The position numbers and the translations under genes are program-made. Shown here one piece after another: positions 50,201 through 59,677 of a stretch of 64,000 nt of DNA. The DNA is from Flavisolibacter longurius (GTDB taxonomy: Bacteria > Bacteroidota > Bacteroidia > Chitinophagales > Chitinophagaceae). The stretch is taken from contig JACJGO010000022.1 in assembly GCA_014163555.1 (NCBI GenBank), forward strand, positions 52,414-116,413, read 5' to 3'. Every line of letters begins with the position of its first letter. The stretch's first letter is position 1. The notes under the pieces were generated by a model. That model was not told where the DNA came from. It did not search any database and saw only the letters and a program-made list of their open reading frames with translations.

Positions 50201-50768
50201 AACCTCTTTCGTCGGAACAACCGCCACAGACCCAGGGAAGGTTCTGGATATTGGCCGGGTGGTCTGCACGAACATCAAGGTTATTTACCTTGTTGAAAAG
50301 AACCTCATCGGTAATGTCGATGGTAAAGGTGGTTCTGCCGCCGGCATGATAACCCACCTTTTTTTTGTTGAGCCAAACAGTCGCATACGAACTTACCCCT
50401 TCAAAAAAGAGGAAGATGCGTTTCCCTTTTGACTGTTGCGGCAGGGTAAAGGTTTTGGTATAGTACGCATATCCATGACGGTTGCCGTGGCGGAGCCGCC
50501 GGTAACCGTCGTATCCATCCCAGTTGTGTGGCACATCTACTTTTTTCCATTCAGCCTTTTCAAAAACGGTTTGCGCAAAAGAATCATCGCCTGCTTCCAG
50601 GGTGTCACTGGCTCTTGTGTACCAATCGTTGTCGAGTGAAATTTCCAAACGAGAGTGGCCTTGTGCTATCGCTGGATGGGCCAACAAAAAAAGAAAAGCA
50701 AAAAGAAGCACACAAATGCTTTGTATCACTTTGTCTTTCGTTCTCAGATATTCAATTACGAAATGCAT
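47220..50768 (-). CDS. Large GH2 glycosidase with malectin-like C-terminal module
   Basis: The 1182-residue protein has a signal peptide (SICVLLFAFLFLLAHPAIAQ). An N-terminal sandwich contains VDVPHNWDGYDGYRRLRHGN, and the TIM barrel holds acid/base Glu449 in WGLQNESKL and nucleophile Glu517 in LIGEYGAW. A DUF4982-like domain, a malectin-like sugar-binding domain (YRVNCGGDEYRDTNGNRW, GEYLVELYFTEPW) and a final beta-sandwich (IEWTFSVGVADIYSLTVTYN) follow. An alternative ATG at 50834 overlaps the upstream stop by four bases but would give a 36-residue lead before the signal peptide. Substrate is unknown; beta-galactoside, beta-glucuronide or beta-arabinopyranoside are possible. Confidence 0.88.
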   Translation of the reverse strand: MHFVIEYLRTKDKVIQSICVLLFAFLFLLAHPAIAQGHSRLEISLDNDWYTRASDTLEAGDDSFAQTVFEKAEWKKVDVPHNWDGYDGYRRLRHGNRHGYAYYTKTFTLPQQSKGKRIFLFFEGVSSYATVWLNKKKVGYHAGGRTTFTIDITDEVLFNKVNNLDVRADHPANIQNLPWVCGGCSDERGFSEGSQPMGIFRPVHLVVTNEVRIEPFGVHIWNDSTATQKKAQVNVTTEVKNYSNTVRNVTVVSRLLDKKGTAISETRSRTSIPIGATRFVKQKSAFLQNVRLWSLEDPYLYTVVSEVIENGKRVDRITTPFGIRTIQWPIGRNNSNQFFLNGKPVFINGIAEYEHLLGNSHAFSAAQIRSRTAQMKAAGFNAFRDAHQPHNLRYQHHWDSLGMLLWTQISAHVWYDTKAFRENFKTLLREWVKERRNSPSVVMWGLQNESKLPEDFARECMAIIREMDPTASSQRLVTTCNGGSGTDWDVPQNWTGTYGGNPATYSDDLKRQVLIGEYGAWRTLDLHTEGPFVQNGAYSEDRMTQLMEMKLRLAEAAKDSAAGHFMWLFTSHDNPGRVQGGEGLRELDRIGPVNYKGLLTPWEEPLDVFYMFRSNYAPKETSPMVYIVSHTWPDRWTKPGKKDGIVVYSNCDEVELFNDVGTQSLGKRKRSGKGTHFQWDDADIQYNVLYAVGYVNGKAVAKDYIVLNHLPQAPHFNEFYKGAKNVLLPQAGYHYLYRVNCGGDEYRDTNGNRWLADRQRKAKDTWGSSSWTADFEGMHPFFASQRSFTDPIAGTKDWGLFQQFRYGRQKLRYDFPVQNGEYLVELYFTEPWVGRGGGLQATGWRLFDVAVNEQTVLKDVDIWKEAGYAGALKKSVNVKVTGGLLTVSFPRTASGQALISAIAIATLDKNKRAAPSEEALLKIHSIQSDGVEVKDWLRTGEGIYSDGERKIQALSSVLYGAQWIKAKRRADLTVSLTADADVFVAVDSAAKSPGWLQDFEDIREWVRLDDESALKVYRKRYGKGATLNLGGDGNKLVMAVPSTNMEPAYDLKPSNSYKAFNATIAGPGLKKGKVDGKDRVIFEKASADNKIEWTFSVGVADIYSLTVTYNNPTQQVMKGKLQLLAADGTLMKEEEIEFTPTRVGKSNYINATTGSMINAGNYLVRLSAEEVSGLTVNALDVQ

Positions 50769-50830
50769 CAATCTCACTAAGTGGACGGAAGTAGCCCGTC
50801 TATTGCAAATATTTTGTTTTGTAACTATGT

Positions 50831-53635
50831 TCATCGCAGCAATGCTGTTTCACGGTTCAGGTTATACGTTTTTCCTTTGCTGGTTGGGAACGAAATCAAT
50901 TTCCCCTTGTACCGCAACCGGCATTCATTGCCATTCAGGGAAAGCACTTCCACACTTACCAGCTTCCCCTCCTTCCATTGCAAGGCCAATTCAAAACCAC
51001 CCCTGGCACGGATGCCTTTTACCTCGCCTGTACCCAAAGCCGATGGCAGTGCAGGTAACAAGTCAATGTAGTCGGAATGGCTTTGCACCAGCATTTCACC
51101 AATGCCGGCTGTACCGCCAAAATTGCCATCGATCTGGAAGGGCGGGTGTGCATCAAAAAGGTTTGGATAAGAACCGGCACCACCCTGTTCTGCTGGACTG
51201 AGCAGCATCTGCACCAGTTTGTAGGTATGTTCACCGTCTTTAAAACGGGCCCAGAGGTTGATCTTCCAGCCAAGACTCCATCCCGTGGCGGCATCGCCCC
51301 GGTAGAGCAATGATTGCCGGGCTGCTCTCATCAAAGTGTCGTTCTTTTCCCAGGTGATCTCAGCCCCCGGGTAAACAGCCCAAAGGTGCGAGACATGGCG
51401 GTGATTATTTTTGGGATCATCAATGTCCTGCAGCCATTCCTGCAATTGCCCGTGGCGCCCGATTTGGTCCGGTGCCATCTGCGCCACCTTTTTCGCTAAA
51501 CTATCCCGCAAAGCATTATCAATTCCCAGGACCTCACCCCCTTGTATAACCGCTTTGAAAAGGGACCGGATAAGCTGATGGTCCATGGTTGGTCCCGCCA
51601 CCAGCCCACCCTGCTCCGGCGAGTTGGAAGGACTGCTGATCCACCAGCCGGTTTTTGGATCCTTCACCAGGAAATGGTTGAAGAAACGGGCGGCCTCTTT
51701 CATGACAGGATAGCCCTTTGTCGCTAAAAATTTCTTATCACCGGTGTAGAGATAATGCTCCCACAGGTGATGACTCAGCCAGGCGCCGCCCGTGACCCAA
51801 ATACCGTGGTTGGACGCATTAATTGGGGCTGTTCCCCGCCAAAGGTCTGTGTTGTGGTGGAGTACCCAGCCCGGTGCATTGTAATAAGCTTTGGCAGTTG
51901 CCCTGCCGGCTTCGGCAAGTTCCGCCACCATTGTCAGTAACGGTTCATGCAGGGCAGAAAGGTTTAGACTTTCAGCCGGCCAGTAATTCATTTCCGCATT
52001 GATATTGGTGGTGTATTTGCTGCCCCAGGGTGGCGAAAGGAGGTCGTTCCAGATGCCCTGCAGGTTAGCCGGACGTGTACCGGGCCGCGAACTGGCGATC
52101 AATAAATACCGGCCGTATTGCGCATACAGCGCAACAAAGGAAGGGTCATGAGAACGGGCAAATTTTTCCAAGCGTTCATTGGTTGGCAGTTTGCTGTTCT
52201 CTCCATCTTCAAAGCGCAAGGAAAAGGCGTTGAAATAAGACTGGTATTCTGCCCGGTGGGCTGCTTTTACTGAAGCATAGGATTTGTCCTTCACAGCCTG
52301 CAATGCTTTTTTACAAATGGCCAGCGGATCTGCCGTAATCTCCTTGTAATTTTTATAGTTGGTTCCGGCGGTCAGGTAAAGGGTTACTTCGTCTGCCCCG
52401 CTTATTATGATCCTGTCGCCTTTTAGAGTGACGGTTCCGGCTTTGGTTTTTACCTGCAATAAACTTTCACCACGCAGTGCTCCGTGCTTGACTTGAAGGG
52501 AAAGAGCCAGTGTATTTTTGCCCCATTTTTTTACAGAAGAATGCTTGTGCGGACTGTTTACCAACGCATCAAAGCTGATACTGCCCTTTTTGCTGGCGCT
52601 TAGGTGAATGACAATGGCCTGGTGCGGTTGCGACGCCAGGTACTCCCGCCTGAAATTAATTCCATCCGCTTCATACGTGGTGGACACCACTGCATTGGAT
52701 AGATCCAGTTCCCGATTGTACGCATGTGGGGTGTTGGCATGTTTGAATTTCAACCACAGATCACCAAAGGGCTGGTAGTCGGCCTGGTACCGGGCCACTG
52801 CCGGCGGTTCATCGCTTTGAATAAAATATTTCCACTTTTTTACCAGCGAAATTTTTGTTCGTTCCTCTCCTTCGGGATAAATACCAATATGTCGCGAGGT
52901 ATCCTTGTAACCGGCAATGCCACCTTTGTCCACAAAATTGAATACCTGTATGGCGATTGTATTTTTCCCGCTGACCAGCAACTCTTTCGGAAGCCTGTAT
53001 TTGCGGGGATCGGTACCCTCGGTATGACCAGCCAATTTGCCGTTCACGTAGGTGTAATCCATGTCACGGACGCGATTCAGGTCCAGTACCAGGTCTTTCT
53101 CTTTCCAAGCAACCGGCAATTCAAAACTGGTACGAAACCATACGGCACCGTCCAGTCCTTCATAGCCAATTGTTTCCCAGCCTTCATAGGAAGGAACGCT
53201 GATCTCCATCCACTCGCTGTCGTTGTAAAAGGGCATCGCCGGATTGCCTTTCCATCCTTTTAACGACCGCATTGCTTTTATCCATTCTGCCCGGTTGCCT
53301 TCGTTGCTTTTCAGTCCCATGAACTGTTCGCTGGCCAGCTTTTCGGCTTCTTTTTGGTTTCCTTCCGCCAGCAATTGCCGGATCCGAGGGAGATATTTGT
53401 ATGCATCTTTTTTATTGTAGTCTCTTGGCCCACCTGTCCACAGCGTTTCTTCATTAAACTGGATACGGTCTTCTTCCACGCCGCCGAAGATCATGGCACC
53501 CAGGCGGCCATTGCCGATGGGCAGGGCATCCGTCCATTTGGCAGCGGGCTCTTTGTACCACAACCTGAGATCCTGCGCAACGACAGGCAGAACAACTTGC
53601 AGCAAGGAACAAACAATAAGAAAACGTTTCAACAT
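50831..53635 (-). CDS. GH95 alpha-L-fucosidase/alpha-L-galactosidase with an inserted sandwich domain
   Basis: The 934-residue protein has a signal peptide (RFLIVCSLLQVVLPVVAQ). The GH95 N-terminal domain starts LWYKEPAAKWTDALPIGNGRLGAM and the (alpha/alpha)6 barrel has NINAEMNYWPAESLNLS, QEWLQDIDDPKNNHRHVSHL with Glu733 and PPFQIDGNFGGTAGI with Asp836, matching the known catalytic Glu and Asp. Between about residues 115 and 275 a separate jelly-roll of the GH2 sugar-binding kind interrupts the N-terminal domain (VPSYEGWETIGYEG, VYVNGKLAG-like YTYVNGKLAGHTEG). GH95 in RG-II degradation releases L-galactose; in other settings L-fucose. Confidence 0.92.
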   Translation of the reverse strand: MLKRFLIVCSLLQVVLPVVAQDLRLWYKEPAAKWTDALPIGNGRLGAMIFGGVEEDRIQFNEETLWTGGPRDYNKKDAYKYLPRIRQLLAEGNQKEAEKLASEQFMGLKSNEGNRAEWIKAMRSLKGWKGNPAMPFYNDSEWMEISVPSYEGWETIGYEGLDGAVWFRTSFELPVAWKEKDLVLDLNRVRDMDYTYVNGKLAGHTEGTDPRKYRLPKELLVSGKNTIAIQVFNFVDKGGIAGYKDTSRHIGIYPEGEERTKISLVKKWKYFIQSDEPPAVARYQADYQPFGDLWLKFKHANTPHAYNRELDLSNAVVSTTYEADGINFRREYLASQPHQAIVIHLSASKKGSISFDALVNSPHKHSSVKKWGKNTLALSLQVKHGALRGESLLQVKTKAGTVTLKGDRIIISGADEVTLYLTAGTNYKNYKEITADPLAICKKALQAVKDKSYASVKAAHRAEYQSYFNAFSLRFEDGENSKLPTNERLEKFARSHDPSFVALYAQYGRYLLIASSRPGTRPANLQGIWNDLLSPPWGSKYTTNINAEMNYWPAESLNLSALHEPLLTMVAELAEAGRATAKAYYNAPGWVLHHNTDLWRGTAPINASNHGIWVTGGAWLSHHLWEHYLYTGDKKFLATKGYPVMKEAARFFNHFLVKDPKTGWWISSPSNSPEQGGLVAGPTMDHQLIRSLFKAVIQGGEVLGIDNALRDSLAKKVAQMAPDQIGRHGQLQEWLQDIDDPKNNHRHVSHLWAVYPGAEITWEKNDTLMRAARQSLLYRGDAATGWSLGWKINLWARFKDGEHTYKLVQMLLSPAEQGGAGSYPNLFDAHPPFQIDGNFGGTAGIGEMLVQSHSDYIDLLPALPSALGTGEVKGIRARGGFELALQWKEGKLVSVEVLSLNGNECRLRYKGKLISFPTSKGKTYNLNRETALLR

Positions 53636-53778
53636 AAAATTTTTTATGGTACCGGCAGCCATACTGCCTTCCTCTCCTGTTGCGTCGCACACTTGTACTG
53701 TTGGAACAACTGGCAGCAGGCAAATCACATTCCATCATTTTTTTCTTAACCATGGAAAGCGTTGCTGCCGCGGTTTTC

Positions 53779-55338
53779 CTACTCCTGCACAATGTTTTCC
53801 TTTACACTGTCCTCTTTCACCACCGGTTTGGCAGCATGAACAAAATTGTTGTTCTTCAACTGAACCCCTTTTGTTTTTTCTCCCTTTGCCTGCAGGAACA
53901 CTTCGGTATCCTTCACCGGGTTGTTGTTGTACAGGAAAGCATTTTGCACATTCGTTAAAGAGATGGTTGGCTTGCCTGTTACCGGCTTTAACGTTTTAAA
54001 TCCATTGACGGTTAAGCCATCCACATTTTCCGCCACCAATGCGGAGCCCTCTTTTGTTGTGATGCGCACATTGTGAAACTCTATGCTCTTTGCCTCTTTA
54101 AGGATGGCGCCCTGTTGTGCATCCATCTGGATGTCATTGAATGTAATGTCTTCGACAGGCATCTCGGACAGGCCATTGATAAAGATGGCCTGTTTGGTTT
54201 GCGCCGTAACATTGCTGATATGAATGTTGCGGAACTGCGGCGTTCTTTCAGACACGGGTTCGGGAGCTGTTTTTGCGTATTGCATGTCTAACACAATCGC
54301 CTGGTCCCTGATATTTTTCATGATGATATTGTCCACCCGGATGTCCTCCACCACGCCACCACGGCCGCGGGCTGTTTTCAGGCGGATTCCCCTGTCAGTG
54401 CCATCGAATATGCAATTTGAGATCGTAATCTTTTTTACACCGCCGCTCATTTCACTGCCGATTACCACACCGCCATGTCCCCGCAGCATCACGCAATTGG
54501 TGATGGTGTAATTCTCCGCCGGCCTTGCTTTCATCCGGCCCGGACGATCTTTACCGGATTTGATGGTGATGCAGTCGTCGCCGACGCTGATGTAACAATT
54601 GGAGATGCGCACATTGCTGCAGCTTTCGGGGTTGATGCCGTCCGTATTCGGTGAGGGTGGGTTATTGATGGTTATAGCTTGAATCGTCACGTTGTCGCAG
54701 AACTCCGGGTTCACCGTCCAAAAGGGCGAATTGATAATGGTGATACCTTCGATCAGGACGTTCCTGCAATACATCGTCTGGATGAAAGGCGGTCGCAAAA
54801 AGCCCTTGTGAATTTGTCCCAGGTTGTCGGGCCAGATGGTGCTCTTGTTCGCACTGTCAAACAGTTTTGACCATTTACTCTTCGGCTTTTCCGGCGTCCA
54901 GCCTTCGGCAAAGTCCCACCATTTTTTTCCGTTCCCGTTGATCAGTCCACGACCGATGATGGCGATATTCTCCGCATTGTAAGCGTAAAATAAGGGGGAG
55001 AAATTTTGCACGTCCACGCCTTCGAAACGGCTTTCCACAAAGGGCAGGTAATGATCGAAATTGTCACTGAAGTGCAGCTCTGCGCCGGCATCAATAAAAA
55101 CGGTGATATTGCTTTTGAGATGAATGGGACCGGTCAGGTATTTCCCGGCAGGAAAATAAACGGTGCCACCTCCTTTTTTTGATGCGGCGTTGATGGCTGC
55201 AGCAATGGCGGCTGTGGCTAGTTTGGAACTGTCGTTCTTAGCGCCATAGCTTAGCACATTGTAAAATTGCTGTGCCTTTACACCATCTGTGGCAGCCATA
55301 AAGGCAAAGACGAACAAAAGGTTTCTGGTAGCTTGCAT
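53779..55338 (-). CDS. GH28 polygalacturonase-type glycosidase
   Basis: The 519-residue protein has a signal peptide (NLLFVFAFMAATDGVKAQ) and a beta-helix with the four GH28 motifs: NTDG (Asp233), GDDC (Asp254, Asp255), GHG (His288, RGHGGVVIGSE) and GIRLKT in place of the RIK motif. It should cleave alpha-1,4-galacturonosyl or the galacturonosyl-rhamnose bond; the RLK variant often marks exo-acting or rhamnogalacturonan forms (inference). It is spaced two bases after the MGH1-like gene and 143 bases before the GH95 gene. That gap contains only short palindromes. Confidence 0.94.
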   Translation of the reverse strand: MQATRNLLFVFAFMAATDGVKAQQFYNVLSYGAKNDSSKLATAAIAAAINAASKKGGGTVYFPAGKYLTGPIHLKSNITVFIDAGAELHFSDNFDHYLPFVESRFEGVDVQNFSPLFYAYNAENIAIIGRGLINGNGKKWWDFAEGWTPEKPKSKWSKLFDSANKSTIWPDNLGQIHKGFLRPPFIQTMYCRNVLIEGITIINSPFWTVNPEFCDNVTIQAITINNPPSPNTDGINPESCSNVRISNCYISVGDDCITIKSGKDRPGRMKARPAENYTITNCVMLRGHGGVVIGSEMSGGVKKITISNCIFDGTDRGIRLKTARGRGGVVEDIRVDNIIMKNIRDQAIVLDMQYAKTAPEPVSERTPQFRNIHISNVTAQTKQAIFINGLSEMPVEDITFNDIQMDAQQGAILKEAKSIEFHNVRITTKEGSALVAENVDGLTVNGFKTLKPVTGKPTISLTNVQNAFLYNNNPVKDTEVFLQAKGEKTKGVQLKNNNFVHAAKPVVKEDSVKENIVQE

Positions 55339-55340
55339 GG

Positions 55341-56903
55341 TTAGATTTTTATTTTTACCGGTTTCAGGCTTTTTCCCGTATAGATTTTTTTACCATCGGC
55401 ATACACCTGAAAACCACTGCCGTTTCCGTATCTCGATCCGTCTTTATCCCAGACAATGGTCAGCATTTTGCCGTGGTATTTTACTTTTTCCAGGCGAAAC
55501 CAGTTCCACTTGCCATCGGGTAAAAGGGGATGCAGTTCCAGCACGTCATTCTCTCGTGGCTTCAAGCCAATCAGGTCACTGATCACAAGGTCGGCAAAGG
55601 TGGAATGGTTGTAATAGCTGCTGCGGGGATTATCGCCTTTCAGCCACTCCCCCGTTTTTTCATCCTGGTATTCGCCCAGGTAGGGCAGACCTCTTTTCTG
55701 GTGCGACCAGGCATATTTATGCAATTCGTTGTAAAAAACAGCAGGTGTCATGTTCGCATGGTGCTTGTAAGTTGTTAACAGGTTTGATAAACCTTTCAGG
55801 GTTTGCGAGGTAGCATAAGGCCATACGGCGCCATCCCATTCGCAGCCATGACCCGAACCATGCGTACGAAAGAGCGGGTGTCTTCTCTCGGCGGTGGTGA
55901 TGCCCCAGGGCGCACAAAAACCGGTGGTATCAATCAGTTCATTCCACTGCACCGCGTATTGCTTTTTGTCAGGCGGTAGGTTAAAATACCAGGGAATAAA
56001 ACCAATGGCTTCTTTGGCATCATTCAACTGACCATTTGTATGCATCACTTTGTAAAACGATTCCCGCCGGTCCCAGAGGCTGTCCTGAACAAGCTGGCGA
56101 ATGGCCTGTGCTTTTTGGGTATACAACGTTTTGATGCTGTCAATGCCAAGAATTTTTCCCATACTGGCAAGGGCCACTGCATTGCCGTACATGTAACTGT
56201 TGATGGTGGGTCGCCGGTTTTTTTCTTTGCGGCTGCCGCTAATCGATTCTTCCATGGCATCACGTACATCAAACTGCCAGAAAAGTCCTGAGGGCACGCC
56301 TTTTTCCGCTTCCCATGCTTTGTAGTCAGCGTCTAAAACGGCAAGGTTCTTTCGCAAAAAATCTTTATCTAGGTTGACCAGATAACGATTGAGGAGGGCA
56401 TGTTGCAGCCAGCTGCTGAAGGCTCGCAGGTGCGGCTTTGGTGTTTTGGGATCTACATTTAGCCAGAAGTTGATATAATCGGTGAGATAGGTTTCATCGT
56501 GCAGCCAGCGTAACTCGTTGATGTGATGTCCCAGTCCGCTGCTCACGGTGTTGTGTTTGCCGGCATGGTTCACCGGCGTAATAAACTCGGTAAAAACAAA
56601 GCCATCCGGCGTTTTCTTCAGGTGCTTTCGTATAGCCCACCAACGGTAATAATAGATTTTTTCCAGAGTTGTATCCGGGCATTCAAACAAAGGAATGTTT
56701 TGCGAAAGCCAGTCGTAGGCTTTGTCGTTGGGAACAAAGTTTTTTACGTATTCCGAATCGATGTTGTTAAACGATGAAACATAGCTTTTTAATTTGCCTG
56801 TTTGCAAATCGCTCTGTTTTGTTTGGGCATCGCTCCTGCTTGCGGCAAGCAACACAACAACCAGGGCCAAAACGTTTACCGTATGCATACTTTTTTTTCT
56901 CAT
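55341..56903 (-). CDS. Exported (alpha/alpha)6-barrel glycosidase-like protein (MGH1-like)
   Basis: The 520-residue protein has a signal peptide (VNVLALVVVLLAASRSDAQ) and an (alpha/alpha)6 barrel. Recognisable stretches are YYYRWWAIRKHLKKTPDGFVFTEFITP, GHHINELRWLHDETYL, GLFWQFDVRDAMEESISGSR and GHGCEWDGAVWPYATSQTLKGL. It resembles the mannosylglycerate hydrolase/GH63-like domain found in several pectin-locus families, including the one acting on RG-II arabinofuranose. I cannot assign a GH number. It lies six bases after the GH138-like gene and two before GH28. Confidence 0.72.
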   Translation of the reverse strand: MRKKSMHTVNVLALVVVLLAASRSDAQTKQSDLQTGKLKSYVSSFNNIDSEYVKNFVPNDKAYDWLSQNIPLFECPDTTLEKIYYYRWWAIRKHLKKTPDGFVFTEFITPVNHAGKHNTVSSGLGHHINELRWLHDETYLTDYINFWLNVDPKTPKPHLRAFSSWLQHALLNRYLVNLDKDFLRKNLAVLDADYKAWEAEKGVPSGLFWQFDVRDAMEESISGSRKEKNRRPTINSYMYGNAVALASMGKILGIDSIKTLYTQKAQAIRQLVQDSLWDRRESFYKVMHTNGQLNDAKEAIGFIPWYFNLPPDKKQYAVQWNELIDTTGFCAPWGITTAERRHPLFRTHGSGHGCEWDGAVWPYATSQTLKGLSNLLTTYKHHANMTPAVFYNELHKYAWSHQKRGLPYLGEYQDEKTGEWLKGDNPRSSYYNHSTFADLVISDLIGLKPRENDVLELHPLLPDGKWNWFRLEKVKYHGKMLTIVWDKDGSRYGNGSGFQVYADGKKIYTGKSLKPVKIKI

Positions 56904-56909
56904 GCTTGC

Positions 56910-59666
56910 TTATTCAAATAACCAATCCAATTCTTTTTTAACGGCACCGGGAATGAGCCCGGCATCAAAGGCATGAAACGGTTGCGCATCATCCACGAAA
57001 CCCAATACAAGGGCAGCGCCTTTGCCCAAGGTCAATGTGTTGGTACCGGGTTTAAACGTAAAGGTGTGGATGTTCACCGGCGGCAATCCAGAAATGAGCA
57101 GGGCGTTCCTGATTTTCGGTTCTGCCTGCCCGTAATCATTGGCCGAAGCATCGATTTCCAATTGTGGCGGCTGCAGGTAACGCCGGTCGGTGTTGTTGAA
57201 ATATCCCACCAATACTTTTACCGGCTTTTGATTGGTGAAGCGCAGCGAGGTGCCTTCCGTCATCTGCTTTGATTTGGACAGTTTCAACGCATTTAGCGCG
57301 GCTAATTCCGTTGCATAATCCTTGATATAGGTAGCGGTATCGGTAAACAGGCTGCTGCCTGTAGAAATGGAATAATATCCTTCGGGCTTGGTGTGCACGG
57401 TAACGTCCGCGTTTTGAAACACTGGTTTTGGTGCAACCGCACTGGCCGGCTTTGGCGATTTTAATGAATCGATATTCCGGCTAAAATTGGCCAACTCTTG
57501 CTGGTAAAACGGCAGGAGCTCTTCCCAGGTTTTGTTTTTGCCATCGTCACCACCAATGGGAATTTTCCGTTGTCCTGTTTGCATGCTGTTGGCATAGAGA
57601 TAGGTGTCTTTGGTGAGCTTGACCAATTCATTGAAATAATCCATGCTTTTTTCGAGATGCACTTTTCCCTTTTCGAGATCTCTTATATCATTCGAATACT
57701 TGTAGCGCAACACCGCCAGGGAAGCTTCGGCTTTTGCCGCAAAATGTTCGGCAAGGGCTTTATAAATCTGCATGTCGTTCTTCAGCCGGTTGAACTCTTC
57801 TTTATTTGCTTTTACAAAAGGTGCCGCTTTTTCCATGGCAGCTGCCGCTTTTTTGCCGTGTTCTCTTATTTCGTGGATGATTTGCACAGGTGTTTCGCCG
57901 ATATGCTTTTCTCCATTCCATTCCTTTTCGGCATATTCAGTCAGCATTTCACCTTCGGGTCCTTCGGAATTATACAGCAGGGTAAACAACCCATAGCGGT
58001 AGGGGTTGATCAGTTGGGTCATAAACATACCCAGTGTCAGGGTTTGCCGGTTTCCGTCGGTAATCCCAAAGCGACGTAGCAGCTTGGGTGCAATTTCACC
58101 CGATTGCTCATAGGCTTCCAAAATGTTCTTTGCAGCAGTTGCTGTTGTGGCAAACTTTCCGCTCAAAAGATCCGTCCAGTAAGCCACTTCGTTTTGGCGG
58201 TTCCGGTCTGCCTTCCAGGCGTAGCGACTCCAGGCTTTGTACCAAATCCAATCGCGATCGATCTGCAGAATACGTTGCGGTGACTTATCGGCTGTATAGG
58301 GCCAATCCCAGTAAGAGGCCTGCGGATACAAGTGCAGTCCATTGCCACGATGAACATTGTGCATGGCCTGCACGGATTTTTGAATAAAATCGGGTGAGCC
58401 GTACCGGAATGGTTCCAGGTTGGCCAGGATGTGAACATTTTCAATCTGTACCGAACCAAGGCTACTCAGCTTCTGGTGCAGTTCTGCCCACGGACCGCGG
58501 GGCGTGTAGGTGGTCAGGGCTTCACCATTGTATTTGGCTTCGGTATATAAATTCTTGTAGAGCGGTAACGCGGTTTCCATCACGCTGGGGGCATCGGTAT
58601 CATGGGCCCGCAAAACAATCGGGGGCTCTTCCATTTTTCCTATTGCTTTCAAGCCATCTTTTACACCCGGAATGATCGTTTGGGTAAACCAGTCGATGTC
58701 ATCCTGCCCAACGCCTTCCATGGCCTCCCCCAGCGCCACCATCAAACCAACATTGGGATATTTTTGTACAAAGGCAGCGATGGATTTTCGAGTGTAATCG
58801 GCAATAACCGGCACGATCGGACGATTTCGGTCCTGCGTTTTAATGTTGTGCTTTTCCGCAAAAGGTTTGGAAACAATAATGTTGTAAAACATCTGGATGA
58901 CCCAAATGCCACGTTTCTCCGCTTCGGTGGTAAGAAAGGAAAAGATCTCTTCGTTTTTTTTGAAGGTGGCATCGTCCACTTCAACAGCATACGGATACTC
59001 TTTCAGTTTAACCAGCGAAGCAAAGGGGTGACCGTTCCAGAGAAAGAGCGAATTCATACGGTTATACACCATAGAATCAAGGGTACGCAGCCAGAGTTTT
59101 TTATCGTAAAACCAGGGAAAGGATTCCGGTGTATAAGGATATTCATAAACATGCCGGCCCGGCAGGTAAGTTGATTTTTGCAGGCCGATACAGGCCCCGC
59201 GTAATACCATCTCCGGCGCATCGGTAAGAGAAAGCTGTCGGGGTAATGTTTTCGTTGCTTTTACGTTTTCGGCCAGTTCAAGGCAGCCGTACAAAACACC
59301 GGATGGATCGCTGCCGGAGATCAGCGTTGCGCCGTTTTTCGTTGTGAGCAGAAAGCCTTCTTTGCCGGCTTTGTTGGCTGTATCAATTTTAAAGAAGGCA
59401 GCGGCTTTGTCCACAAGGGCATCTCCCCTGCCTGCAATCAGCACTGCCGGCACCGCAGATCTAGTAAACTTATCACTTGTCGTTGTGTTCACGGTATAGC
59501 CAGCACTTTGTAAGGCTATGGTCACTTGTGAAGCACCATACAAAAGACGGGCAGAGGGTTTTTGCGGCAGCACAACCCTTACCACCTTTTGTTGCGCCTG
59601 CGCCGAAAAGCCAGCTACAGAAAAAAGGAAACCAAAACTTAATAAGCGCAGTAATTGCTTCATCAT
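56910..59666 (-). CDS. Exported alpha-uronidase-like protein, GH138-like candidate
   Basis: The 918-residue protein has a signal peptide (LLRLLSFGFLFSVAGFSAQA). The N-terminal domain looks like the GH67/GH115 N-terminal fold (LIAGRGDALVDKAAAFF, GSDPSGVLYGCLELAENVK). A TIM barrel follows (RMNSLFLWNGHPFASLVKLKEYPY, NVGLMVALGEAMEGVGQDD, PIVLRAHDTDAPSVM) and a helical C-terminal half ends in a sandwich. It matches proteins annotated as alpha-D-galacturonidase in Bacteroides RG-II loci, as I recall; the GH138 label needs a profile search. It would remove galacturonic acid from a side chain. The start is the ATG at 59666, after a TTG that extends the frame. Confidence 0.55.
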   Translation of the reverse strand: MMKQLLRLLSFGFLFSVAGFSAQAQQKVVRVVLPQKPSARLLYGASQVTIALQSAGYTVNTTTSDKFTRSAVPAVLIAGRGDALVDKAAAFFKIDTANKAGKEGFLLTTKNGATLISGSDPSGVLYGCLELAENVKATKTLPRQLSLTDAPEMVLRGACIGLQKSTYLPGRHVYEYPYTPESFPWFYDKKLWLRTLDSMVYNRMNSLFLWNGHPFASLVKLKEYPYAVEVDDATFKKNEEIFSFLTTEAEKRGIWVIQMFYNIIVSKPFAEKHNIKTQDRNRPIVPVIADYTRKSIAAFVQKYPNVGLMVALGEAMEGVGQDDIDWFTQTIIPGVKDGLKAIGKMEEPPIVLRAHDTDAPSVMETALPLYKNLYTEAKYNGEALTTYTPRGPWAELHQKLSSLGSVQIENVHILANLEPFRYGSPDFIQKSVQAMHNVHRGNGLHLYPQASYWDWPYTADKSPQRILQIDRDWIWYKAWSRYAWKADRNRQNEVAYWTDLLSGKFATTATAAKNILEAYEQSGEIAPKLLRRFGITDGNRQTLTLGMFMTQLINPYRYGLFTLLYNSEGPEGEMLTEYAEKEWNGEKHIGETPVQIIHEIREHGKKAAAAMEKAAPFVKANKEEFNRLKNDMQIYKALAEHFAAKAEASLAVLRYKYSNDIRDLEKGKVHLEKSMDYFNELVKLTKDTYLYANSMQTGQRKIPIGGDDGKNKTWEELLPFYQQELANFSRNIDSLKSPKPASAVAPKPVFQNADVTVHTKPEGYYSISTGSSLFTDTATYIKDYATELAALNALKLSKSKQMTEGTSLRFTNQKPVKVLVGYFNNTDRRYLQPPQLEIDASANDYGQAEPKIRNALLISGLPPVNIHTFTFKPGTNTLTLGKGAALVLGFVDDAQPFHAFDAGLIPGAVKKELDWLFE

Positions 59667-59677
59667 CAGCAAATCGT

